Positions 1 to 8,516 of a stretch of 54,320 bases of DNA are shown here, in pieces. Every line of letters starts with the position of its first letter. Position 1 is the stretch's first letter. The DNA lies in the NCBI GenBank assembly GCA_002688775.1, contig NZDH01000015.1, positions 1 through 54,320 on the forward strand. Direction: 5' to 3'. Origin of the DNA: Candidatus Woesearchaeota archaeon. Its GTDB lineage: Archaea; Nanobdellota; Nanobdellia; Woesearchaeales; GW2011-AR4. A model generated the notes under the pieces. It worked only from the letters and a program-made list of their open reading frames with translations. It had not been told where the DNA came from and made no database searches. A program made the translations under genes and the position numbers.

Positions 1-192
1 AATTCTGTTGCCATTTTATCGCACAAATGGAATAGATAAATGTACCTAATCCAAATCGGTTTGTTTTATTTCCTATATAGGTATATTAAAATGTATATTA
101 GTTCTTTAAAAAGAGCACTAACTCATATATAAAGTTTTTGGTTTTTGATAGGTAAATTTGGTTTTTAGAATTATTTTCTATATAGAAGGTAA

Positions 193-453
193 TTGGTTGT
201 GAGTTTTAGATATAGTAACTTATTTAAAGTACCTAAACTCGGTTTAATCATGAATAAATTACTGAAAATTGTTTTGATTTATATCTTAATTTTCTTATTC
301 TTTGCAAGCCCTGTTCTTTTGATCCCTTTTATGGGTCCAGAATATATGCAGGTTGGGTGGGTATTCCTATATTTCACAGTACCAGTTGGAATGATCTTAT
401 TCTTAGTTTACACTGTTTATCTGATCTACAAGAAAATACGCTCGAGAAAGTAA
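193..453 (+). CDS. small two-TM membrane protein (start may be the ATG at 250)
   Basis: ORF with two hydrophobic stretches; no family recognised. Confidence 0.5.
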   Translation: MVVSFRYSNLFKVPKLGLIMNKLLKIVLIYILIFLFFASPVLLIPFMGPEYMQVGWVFLYFTVPVGMILFLVYTVYLIYKKIRSRK

Positions 454-501
454 TTCAAAAATTCTAGAAACCTTTTTAACCTACTAAAAAAATAACCACT
501 T

Positions 502-3024
502 GTGGCAGGACAAAAATCTTTTTGGAAGAAATACGAAGTTGTTGTGATCATCGTACTGACACTCCTGTTCATATACTCTGTAATTTTATTCAATCAAAAG
601 ATAAATTTCTTTCTGGGGAATGATCTTATTGTCTCATTGTCTCCCAACCAGAAATCAATTGACACTTTTTTTGGTGAAACCAGCAATGTTGAATTTGATG
701 TGTCTATTGATAATGTTGTTACCTGCAGAGCAGCTTGCTCTTATACATTTCATGACCGAAGCAAAAACCAAATAATAGATAATGGAGATTTTGAGCTGGG
801 AACCGAAGATCATTTCAAGAAGAATTATGACTTAAAAGTCCAAAGATTAGGAAGTGGCCAGGATTTATACAGCTTTGATGTAGAATGCAGCAGTATAAGC
901 TCATTTTTATGCTTTACAAGCAGTCCTGAAAAATCCAGATCTTCTTTGGTCATATTAAATTATGATCTTACTGAAACGGAAAAAGAGCTGAAGCAGATTT
1001 TAAAGCAGGATGTTACAGAATTGCTGGAACTATTGGCAGCTGCTGATGTGTCACACCAGCAATTAAACCAAAAATACTTTGAATTGGCTCATGATGTTAA
1101 TCTTATTGATTTATCAAAGACAAAAGTTGACATAAATGATGCTTATGACAAGCTAAGAGTTTCTATAGAGAACCTAAGAAATCTGTGGTCGGTTGAAGCT
1201 TACATCAAACTAAATCAGTTATTTGACCGGAGTTTCCATGAAAATTTAGAAAAAATCAATAATTCAATAAGCAACCTTGATAAAGAAATTGATAATGTTG
1301 GAGATTTACATAATAATTTTTTATCAGAATTAAAAATATTATCCAATGATCTGAATGAACTGGGCTATTTTGTTGATTTAATTCAAGATAATGAAACATT
1401 AAATAATTTTGTGAATAATTTAAATGATTTTAATTCAGTTGCATCCTCAACAATTAATAATACTTTTGACAATTATGATATTTTAGATGATGAAATTGGC
1501 AATATCAAAAACCAAAATGAGTTATTGATTCTAGAAACTAAAAACCCAGCTGCTGAATTATTCTTTAAGACTGATTATAATTTAAAATTTGAAGATAATT
1601 TATTGTGCAACTTAAGAGGTGACTGCAAAGAAAATATTTCTGTTAATGATGCAATAAAAAATACAGGCGTATTTATTGAAAAATATCCCGATTCCTCGTC
1701 TTTAAAGCAAAATTGCGACTTATTGAGTGAATTGGATCAAAAGTATTTTATGGTTAGAAATGAAACCTTAAAAATTATTTCTGATAAAAATATAAATTTT
1801 TCAGGCAATGAATTTTTAGAATTAGCAAATAACTTCAAAGAAAATGAATTAAGAAAAATAAATAATTCCTATTTTGACTCGTTTGAAGCAATAAAATCAG
1901 ATAATAAAACAAATTCTGATATTATTAATATAGCTGATTCGGTATTGCCGAAAAATAAAACAAATATAATACCCTTAAATTACAATAGTTCATTAAATAT
2001 TTCATTGTATTTACTGTCAAAAATAGATTTATCTGATAATTCATTGAATTTGATTAATGAGTGCTCGAAGATTGACAAAACAGCAGATATAATTGAAAAT
2101 TTTAATCCAATAAGCACAAACATAACATACAATATTGTTTCCAAAATAGACACTGAATTGTCTGACAATCCTCCAATCTGCTGCATATTTAATGAGTGCA
2201 ATCCGTGCTGCCTGGATGATTCATGCAGAAATGATCCTGAAACATTTCCTGTAGTATTTGTGCACGGGCATTCATTTGCAAAAAGCAATTCTCCTGAATA
2301 TTCACTGGATTCGTTCAATAAGCTGCAATCAAGACTTCAGGATGACGGTTTCCTGAATGCAGGCATAGTTTCCCTTTATTCAAAAAACGAGCCCTTGCAG
2401 AGAGGCGTGTGGAGCTTGTCAGGCAGGCCTATAACAGTCAAGATAAGCTATTACTTTGATGCATTCAGGCAAGAAGACAAATACATAGTCATTCCAACCA
2501 ACAGCGAGAATATAGACACTTATGCTGTAAGATTAAAGGATTTGATTGAGATAATAAAGGACAGAACAAATAAACCAAAAGTCAACATCATAGCATATTC
2601 AATGGGCGGTTTAGTTTCAAGAAGATACGTCCAGATTTTTGGTGATGGGGATGTTGACAAATTAATAACGATTGCAACACCAAACAAAGGCATTTCAGGA
2701 GCAGTAGCTAATTTCTGTGGAATTATCGGAGAAAACAGGGAATGCCAGGATATGCTCGAAGATAGCTTGTTCATTAATAAACTCAATGATCCATCAAAGC
2801 AGCCAAGCGATGTTGAGCTCTATTCAATAATTGGCCAAGGCTGCACAATGAAATCCGGCTTTGGCGATGGAATTGTCACAGCAGGAAGTGCTGGATTAGA
2901 AAATGCAGAATTATTCAGCATAAACGGAAGCTGTTCATTCGGAGAAACTTTCCATACTGACATTATTGATATTGATAAATATCCTGAAACTTATGAATTA
3001 GTTTCTGAGATATTAAGAGAATGA
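502..3024 (+). CDS. membrane-anchored protein: N-terminal TM, long coiled-coil/helical region, Cys-rich linker, C-terminal alpha/beta-hydrolase (lipase-like)
   Basis: N-terminal TM; PPICCIFNECNPCCLDDSC linker; VVFVHGHSF and IIAYSMGGLVSRRYV (lipase nucleophile elbow). Confidence 0.75.
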   Translation: MAGQKSFWKKYEVVVIIVLTLLFIYSVILFNQKINFFLGNDLIVSLSPNQKSIDTFFGETSNVEFDVSIDNVVTCRAACSYTFHDRSKNQIIDNGDFELGTEDHFKKNYDLKVQRLGSGQDLYSFDVECSSISSFLCFTSSPEKSRSSLVILNYDLTETEKELKQILKQDVTELLELLAAADVSHQQLNQKYFELAHDVNLIDLSKTKVDINDAYDKLRVSIENLRNLWSVEAYIKLNQLFDRSFHENLEKINNSISNLDKEIDNVGDLHNNFLSELKILSNDLNELGYFVDLIQDNETLNNFVNNLNDFNSVASSTINNTFDNYDILDDEIGNIKNQNELLILETKNPAAELFFKTDYNLKFEDNLLCNLRGDCKENISVNDAIKNTGVFIEKYPDSSSLKQNCDLLSELDQKYFMVRNETLKIISDKNINFSGNEFLELANNFKENELRKINNSYFDSFEAIKSDNKTNSDIINIADSVLPKNKTNIIPLNYNSSLNISLYLLSKIDLSDNSLNLINECSKIDKTADIIENFNPISTNITYNIVSKIDTELSDNPPICCIFNECNPCCLDDSCRNDPETFPVVFVHGHSFAKSNSPEYSLDSFNKLQSRLQDDGFLNAGIVSLYSKNEPLQRGVWSLSGRPITVKISYYFDAFRQEDKYIVIPTNSENIDTYAVRLKDLIEIIKDRTNKPKVNIIAYSMGGLVSRRYVQIFGDGDVDKLITIATPNKGISGAVANFCGIIGENRECQDMLEDSLFINKLNDPSKQPSDVELYSIIGQGCTMKSGFGDGIVTAGSAGLENAELFSINGSCSFGETFHTDIIDIDKYPETYELVSEILRE

Positions 3025-3549
3025 TTACTTCTTCTCACTAACTGTTATAAGACAAGAACAAGGTATTTTTTTAGAAGCTCTTTCTAATGCTTTTTTTGCA
3101 AGCTCTATGTTTTGTTTGTCAACTTTGATCTGGAATATGGTCTGGCCTTTTTTTACTCTTGCAGCGACGCCTGCTGGCTTTCCAAATGCATGCGCCATAC
3201 CTGAACTGAACCTGTCAGCGCCTGCACCTGCTGCAAGTGCGTGCTCTCTTATGACCTGATAAGGATAAACAGTCACTTTCATATGGAAACCGTTCAAACC
3301 AAGGTTTGACTCGAGAAGCTTGTTTGATGTCTGTCTTGCGCTTTCAAGAGCATTGTCTCTTATCTGAAGCTTTGATTTTGACAGAAGTTTCAATGTGCAG
3401 TTAAATTCCTTTCGTGGATCGCCGGTGTTGAACCTGACAACCTTTACATTAGGGGCCATTCTAATAAAAGCTTTTGACTTGAACTTAGATGTTCTTGTAT
3501 ATGGTCTTTTTTGCCTTCTGTAAGCGACAAATTTTCTGATTCTTGCCAT
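3025..3549 (-). CDS. rpl10e: 50S ribosomal protein L10e (uL16)
   Basis: MARIRKFVAYRRQKRPYTRTSKFKSKAFIRMAPNVKVVRFNTG typical of archaeal L10e; start set at internal MARIR. Confidence 0.93.
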   Translation of the reverse strand: MARIRKFVAYRRQKRPYTRTSKFKSKAFIRMAPNVKVVRFNTGDPRKEFNCTLKLLSKSKLQIRDNALESARQTSNKLLESNLGLNGFHMKVTVYPYQVIREHALAAGAGADRFSSGMAHAFGKPAGVAARVKKGQTIFQIKVDKQNIELAKKALERASKKIPCSCLITVSEKK

Positions 3550-3610
3550 AATAATCAGGATTTGATAATGATTTTTAAATGTTGCTAATTGGTTGATGAT
3601 TAAAACTACT

Positions 3611-3735
3611 AACCCAACAACAATAATGATGGCAAACACGGGTTTTGTTTGTCAAAACCCTATTCGCAAAGGAAAAATCCACACTGTGTATGGATTTTTC
3701 CTCTGCACTCAATTTGCCATCATTGTTGTTGGGTT
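3611..3735. repeat. long palindromic element: 23-bp inverted repeat enclosing two further hairpins
   Basis: AACCCAACAACAAT(aat)GATGGCAAA at 3611-3636 versus TTTGCCATCATTGTTGTTGGGTT at 3713-3735; inner hairpins GGGTTTTG/CAAAACCC and GGAAAAATCCA/TGGATTTTTCC. Confidence 0.8.
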
Positions 3736-3850
3736 GTTAAGATGTTTACTTCACATACAAAACTTCTCTTCCTTTCTTGCCAATTTCTTTATTGAACTGT
3801 TTGTGGTGTTTCCAACAGTTGGAAACAGTTCAAACACTTGGCTTTTAATA

Positions 3851-3968
3851 TGTCGGAAATATTCCATCACTCCGTGACTGATGGACGTAAGTCCAATGTT
3901 GTTCTAATTGAAGTATATTTCCGAGCATGCTCAAAAACCGAGACAAAATTGTCTGTTGGTTTTTGACA
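3851..3968 (+). repeat. dispersed structured element R1, copy 1
   Basis: 118-nt match to 30763-30880; stem CGGAAATAT/ATATTTCCG and hairpin CAAAAACC..GGTTTTTG. Confidence 0.85.
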
Positions 3969-4069
3969 AGTCCATAAAAAAGATTATCAAAGTCAACATT
4001 CTTGAAAGCGTCCAGAAATTCCTTAATATTGTCTTCAGCTTTTTTGCTTGCGGTGTCTCCTTCTATAAT

Positions 4070-4240
4070 GAAAAAATCCAGCCATGGCGGTCGGCGAAGT
4101 AAAAATTTTAAGGATTCATAATGTCATGTGTCAAAATCCGCAGAAATTTTTACTGAGTAGGACAATCCTGACGACTATTAAGCTAATTCTTCAAGGAGGA
4201 AGGTTGTCCGTCGACCCGCCATGGATGGCTGGATTTTTCC
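4070..4240. repeat. palindromic element with terminal inverted repeat (GAAAAAATCCAGCC..ATGGCGG / CCGCCATGGATGGCTGGATTTTTC) and two inner hairpins
   Basis: inner stems AGTAAAAATTT/AAATTTTTACT and GGACAA..TTGTCC. Confidence 0.7.
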
Positions 4241-4361
4241 TTACTATGGATACTTAATAAATTTACTTTGTATTTTAAAACAATTTTTCGAAAGCTTTAT
4301 AAACAACCGTCATAAATATAATCATATTATATTACATTGCCGGAAAAAAAGAGGTGAATGG

Positions 4362-4919
4362 ATGTTTAACAAAAAGGCTTCTTTAGAAATTTCAATCCAA
4401 GCGATAGTTATTGTTGTACTAGCCATGACCCTTCTAGGACTTGGGCTCGGATTTGTAAGGGGCTTATTCAAGACCATCACCAGCACAACAGAGGATGTTA
4501 CTGAGCAAGTCAGACAAAAAATTCTTGATGATTTAATTACTGGAGATAAAAAAGTGTCTTTTCCTAAGACTGAGATTATTATAGATAAAGGGGAATCCAC
4601 TATTCTGACTGTCGGTATCAGGAATAAAGGTGATCAGCCCTTAGATTATAAAATGAGGTTTACCTCTGTCTCAGGTCCTGACGGTGCTGGGGGCACTAGC
4701 CCATCAGGACCGGATGAATTGAAAGGATGGTTCCAATTCAGCGAACAATCTTCTGTGTTAACAGCTGCTGATTCAGATGTGAGAAACATCAGGATAAGCA
4801 TACCAACCGGCTCATCATTTATTGGCTCATACTTTTTAACATTTGAAGTCTTGGAAAATCCATTTACATCAAGCAATATTTACGCGCAAAAAGATTTTTT
4901 CATTGTTGTAAGAGGATAA
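4362..4919 (+). CDS. secreted/pilin-like protein with N-terminal TM
   Basis: MFNKKASLEISIQAIVIVVLAMTLLGLGLGFV signal/TM followed by beta-rich domain. Confidence 0.7.
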   Translation: MFNKKASLEISIQAIVIVVLAMTLLGLGLGFVRGLFKTITSTTEDVTEQVRQKILDDLITGDKKVSFPKTEIIIDKGESTILTVGIRNKGDQPLDYKMRFTSVSGPDGAGGTSPSGPDELKGWFQFSEQSSVLTAADSDVRNIRISIPTGSSFIGSYFLTFEVLENPFTSSNIYAQKDFFIVVRG

Positions 4920-4929
4920 ATCAACAAAA

Positions 4930-5142
4930 ATGAAAAGAAGATTATCAGAACAGCAGGAATTTGAAATCATGAAGATGGTGCTAGATAAATTCCTGTGGCT
5001 TGGATTTGGTATAATGGCTTATGGTCTTTATTTGATGTTCAGCTCAACACTCCAGATTGGCTTGTCATGGATTATTGCAGGCGCTGTGATTCTGTTATTG
5101 TTTACATGGATAATTGTAAAGGAATATGAGGTCATAAGGTAG
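4930..5142 (+). CDS. small two-TM membrane protein
   Basis: ORF adjacent to the previous gene; hydrophobic segments. Confidence 0.65.
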   Translation: MKRRLSEQQEFEIMKMVLDKFLWLGFGIMAYGLYLMFSSTLQIGLSWIIAGAVILLLFTWIIVKEYEVIR

Positions 5143-5228
5143 TTTTTGATTCTTTTTTTGTTAAAATTTATTTGTTATAACCTTTTTCACAACCTTTAAA
5201 TACATGCAATTAAACAAAAAATAAAGTA

Positions 5229-5378
5229 ATGGATAATGATGATACAGAAAAAAAGGTGAGAAAGTTTTCTGTTGTTAAAGAGTGCCCTAAATGCAGGCAA
5301 TTAAGCCTGTCGTTTAAAGACAATAAATTGGTTTGTTCAAGCTGCGGTTACAATGAAAATATTCCATCGGTCGAATGA
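5229..5378 (+). CDS. 49-aa zinc-ribbon microprotein
   Basis: MDNDDTEKKVRKFSVVKECPKCRQLSLSFKDNKLVCSSCGYNENIPSVE; CxxC..CxxC; below the ORF-track cutoff. Confidence 0.75.
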   Translation: MDNDDTEKKVRKFSVVKECPKCRQLSLSFKDNKLVCSSCGYNENIPSVE

Positions 5379-5382
5379 AGCA

Positions 5383-5886
5383 ATGAACAGGGATTTCAAA
5401 GGCCAGAGAATAGGTGTCTTTGTTGATGTCCAGAACATGTATTACTCAGGAAAAAACCTGTACAAAGCAAAGGTCAATTTTGCGCAAATTCTAAAGGCTG
5501 CTGTTGGAAACAGGAGTTTGATCAGGGCTATAGCCTATGTAATAAAAGCTGATGTAAAGGAAGAGAGAAATTTTTTTGATGCATTGGAAAAGATTGGTTA
5601 TGAGGTCAAAGCTAAAGATTTGCAAATTTTTGCCGGCGGTGCAAAAAAAGGTGACTGGGATATTGGATTAGCTATGGACACAATTGAGACAGCGCCAAAG
5701 CTTGACACTATAGTTATTGTCAGCGGTGATGGGGATTATGTTCCGTTGATACATCACTTAAGACATGCCTTGGGCTGCAGAATAGAAGTAATAGCGTTTG
5801 AAAAATCATGCTCTTCGCATCTTAGGGAAACATGCGACTCTTTTCTGGATTTGGACAGTGACAAAAGAAGATTTTTGATTAAATAA
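5383..5886 (+). CDS. NYN/LabA-like (DUF88) RNase-fold protein
   Basis: RIGVFVDVQNMYYS ... DWDIGLAMDTIE ... DTIVIVSGDGDYVPLIHHLR. Confidence 0.88.
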   Translation: MNRDFKGQRIGVFVDVQNMYYSGKNLYKAKVNFAQILKAAVGNRSLIRAIAYVIKADVKEERNFFDALEKIGYEVKAKDLQIFAGGAKKGDWDIGLAMDTIETAPKLDTIVIVSGDGDYVPLIHHLRHALGCRIEVIAFEKSCSSHLRETCDSFLDLDSDKRRFLIK

Positions 5887-5928
5887 AAGACAAGTTTTAA
5901 ATAATAAATAAAAAACTCCTGATCAAAA

Positions 5929-6252
5929 ATGCTTGAAATTACCAAAGATAATTTTGAGAAAGATGTTCTAAACAATAAATTGCCAGTTTTAGTTGATTTC
6001 TGGGCACCTTGGTGCGGTCCATGCAGGATTGTTGGCCCTGTTTTGGAAAAGTTATCCAGTGAATTCGCAAACAAGCTGGTGTTTGCAAAGCTGAATGTTG
6101 ATGAAAATCAGGATACTGCTGCCAAGCATGATGTCAGGGGAATCCCCTGCATGATAATTTTCAAAGATGGCAAAGAGTTAGATAGGGTTGTCGGTGCGTT
6201 TCCTGAACCAGAGCTAAGAAAGAGGATAGATTCTGCTCTGGCTAAGGCTTAA
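5929..6252 (+). CDS. trxA: thioredoxin
   Basis: VDFWAPWCGPCR. Confidence 0.95.
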   Translation: MLEITKDNFEKDVLNNKLPVLVDFWAPWCGPCRIVGPVLEKLSSEFANKLVFAKLNVDENQDTAAKHDVRGIPCMIIFKDGKELDRVVGAFPEPELRKRIDSALAKA

Positions 6253-6313
6253 TTAAAGTTACCTGTTAGTAGTAAAAACCGAAAGATTTAAAAAGGGTAA
6301 TGAGGTGTGTTAA

Positions 6314-6472
6314 ATGAAGCAATTAAACCCGTTTTTAGAGCTGGAAGAAGTAGCTCCAGACTTTGAGTTCGAAGCCCAGGTTCTCGAAAGGAACAACAGG
6401 GAAGCTGATTTGCTGATCAAAAAGGGCTATAAAATCAAGAAATCAATCTGGAATGGGCTGATTGCATCTTAA
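6314..6472 (+). CDS. 52-aa hypothetical protein
   Basis: MKQLNPFLELEEVAPDFEFEAQVLERNNREADLLIKKGYKIKKSIWNGLIAS; upstream promoter-like CGAAAGATTTAAAAA. Confidence 0.6.
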   Translation: MKQLNPFLELEEVAPDFEFEAQVLERNNREADLLIKKGYKIKKSIWNGLIAS

Positions 6473-6473
6473 C

Positions 6474-6875
6474 ATGTACAAAGCAAAATTGTGGGACGAA
6501 GACAAGCTGAACTTTAATTCTGATACATATAAATCTTCAAAATATGGCAGTATTTTTTCACAAGACAAGAAAGAAGACAAAAAATATAATGATCCAAAGT
6601 ACGGCTCAGATGAAAAGGATGTTTCCTCTGACTACATGAAAAAAAAGGATGTTGAGGAAGAGGAAAAGAAAAAGGACAGCATGTTTGAAGAAGAAAAGAA
6701 AGAAGAGAAGATAAAGGAAGAGGATATACCATTCAAAGCTGCAAAGCAGGTATTTGATGAGCAGCAGCTTGAAATGAAGAAATCAACAACACGCAGGAAA
6801 AACAAAAGTTCAATAGATGAAGCTATCAAAAAAGCAATCGAGGATGAGAAAAAGGTTATCATAATGGACAGTTAA
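6474..6875 (+). CDS. Lys/Glu-rich low-complexity protein
   Basis: ORF directly following the previous one; highly charged. Confidence 0.6.
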   Translation: MYKAKLWDEDKLNFNSDTYKSSKYGSIFSQDKKEDKKYNDPKYGSDEKDVSSDYMKKKDVEEEEKKKDSMFEEEKKEEKIKEEDIPFKAAKQVFDEQQLEMKKSTTRRKNKSSIDEAIKKAIEDEKKVIIMDS

Positions 6876-6876
6876 T

Positions 6877-7521
6877 ATGGGATTTCTTACATTTTCAAAA
6901 ATTTTACTGATTCTTCTTTTGCCGTTTTTACTTTTCCTTTTAGTTTTCAACATTGTCAGCTTTGATAATCTGTTTTACGAGAAAAAATTTGCAGAATATC
7001 AAGTTGATCAAAACGTTGCAGGAGCTGATTCGCTGCACGAAAAAGTCATAAATTTCATAAGAGGGGGAAATAATGAATTGCCGGATGATTTCAATGAAAG
7101 GGAGAAGCAGCATCTGTTTGATGTAAGGAACACAATCAGATTTTCAACAATAGTTTTCTTTATCTTGATAGTTATATTCGTGATTTTGCTATTAATTGCT
7201 GTGTATACGCTGAAGATCAACAATTACATAACAAGCTTTGTAGGAAAAATTCTTGTTTTTGGCGGGTTTTTGACAATAATACTTGCAGCAGTGTTATTTC
7301 TTTTGATAAATTCAGATTTTGCAGCGACTTTTGAATCATTCCATTTGTTATTTTTTGAAAAAGGAACTTATTTGTTTGACCCGGCCAATGAATTGATTGT
7401 AAACCTGTATCCTGAACAGATCTTTATGGATTTGGGGATTAAAATTTCTGTCTGGGTGGTTTTGGCGTCAATAATAGTAGTAGTTTTAGGGTTTTATTTG
7501 CTAAAAAACAAAAAGAATTAA
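6877..7521 (+). CDS. DUF1461-like integral membrane protein
   Basis: FNEREKQHLFDVRN and SFHLLFFEKGTYLFDPANELIVNLYPE motifs; 5 hydrophobic segments. Confidence 0.8.
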   Translation: MGFLTFSKILLILLLPFLLFLLVFNIVSFDNLFYEKKFAEYQVDQNVAGADSLHEKVINFIRGGNNELPDDFNEREKQHLFDVRNTIRFSTIVFFILIVIFVILLLIAVYTLKINNYITSFVGKILVFGGFLTIILAAVLFLLINSDFAATFESFHLLFFEKGTYLFDPANELIVNLYPEQIFMDLGIKISVWVVLASIIVVVLGFYLLKNKKN

Positions 7522-7564
7522 ATAGGATATTGGAATTTGTTGATTAATTAAGAATAAATTAAAC

Positions 7565-7716
7565 CCGTTGCTTCGCAACAACAAATAGTCTCGGCGAAAA
7601 TTGTCTTTGCCACTAATTTTCGCCTCGATTTATTGCAACAATAGGCGAAGAAAAATTCAATGGCAGAAAGAATTTTTCTGAGCACTAAATATTGTGAGCA
7701 GCGAAGCTGCGAACGG
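7565..7716 (+). ncRNA. dispersed structured element R2, copy 1 (candidate ncRNA or palindromic mobile element)
   Basis: four hairpins; reverse-complement match at 40363-40520 with a ~42-nt identical core. Confidence 0.75.
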
Positions 7717-7754
7717 ATTTAAAAATAATAATAAAACAATTTAGAATAAACCAA

Positions 7755-8516
7755 ATGAAAAATTTAATAGCAGCAAACTGGAAGATGAACAAGACTAACG
7801 AAGAAGCTGTTGCTTTAGTCAAAGAATTAACTCCATTGGTCAAGGATGCTGAAGCAGATGTTGTTGTATGCCCTTCATTTACTGTACTAAAAGATGTTGC
7901 TGACGAATTAAAAGGCAGCAATATCAAGCTTGGCGCCCAGAACATGCATTACGAAGATTCCGGCGCTTTTACAGGAGACGTTTCCCCTTTAATGCTCAAG
8001 AGTGTTGGATGTGGATATGTTATTCTAGGCCATTCTGACAGAAGGGAAATTTTCAAGGAAGATGATGCTTTGATAGATAAGAAAGTGATTTCAGCACTAA
8101 AACACGCGCTCAAGCCAATATTGTGTGTTGGGGAGAATTTTGATCAAAAAGAAAAAGGGATTGCGAATGATATCATTGAAACTCAATTAAAGAACTGCTT
8201 AAAGGGATTGGACAATCAACAAATGAAGGACGTCAGCATCGCTTACGAGCCAATCTGGGCAATAAGCAGGGGCAATCCAAATGTAAAGCCAGCAACAAAG
8301 GAAGATGCTGAGCAAAGGCATCAGTTTGTCAGGTCAGTTCTTAACAATTTATTTGATGAAAATACATCCAAAAACACAAGAATTCTTTATGGCGGCAGCA
8401 TGAAGGCAGAGAATGCAAAAGAACTGTTGGCAATGCCGGACATTAATGGTGGGTTGGTCGGGAATGCTTCATTGAAGGCAAAAGGCTTTGCTGAGATTGT
8501 TAAAGCTGGGGAGTAA
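7755..8516 (+). CDS. tpiA: triosephosphate isomerase, bacterial-type
   Basis: NWKMNKTNEEA, YVILGHSDRREIFKEDD, AYEPIWAI. Confidence 0.95.
   Translation: MKNLIAANWKMNKTNEEAVALVKELTPLVKDAEADVVVCPSFTVLKDVADELKGSNIKLGAQNMHYEDSGAFTGDVSPLMLKSVGCGYVILGHSDRREIFKEDDALIDKKVISALKHALKPILCVGENFDQKEKGIANDIIETQLKNCLKGLDNQQMKDVSIAYEPIWAISRGNPNVKPATKEDAEQRHQFVRSVLNNLFDENTSKNTRILYGGSMKAENAKELLAMPDINGGLVGNASLKAKGFAEIVKAGE

Noticed and set aside
1980-2786. Antisense ORFs within the 502-3024 gene
   Set aside because: Shadow ORFs without start context or recognisable domains.
3851-3968. R1 as an H/ACA guide RNA (ends in ACA)
   Set aside because: The terminal ACA is present, but the preceding hairpin lacks a convincing guide pocket or k-turn; left as an unclassified element.
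3593-4102. ORFs 3593-3877 and 3908-4102
   Set aside because: They lie inside palindromic non-coding structures and have no protein-like features.
7565-7716. R2 as an H/ACA guide RNA
   Set aside because: No ACA box at the expected distance after the hairpins and no pseudouridylation-pocket internal loops.
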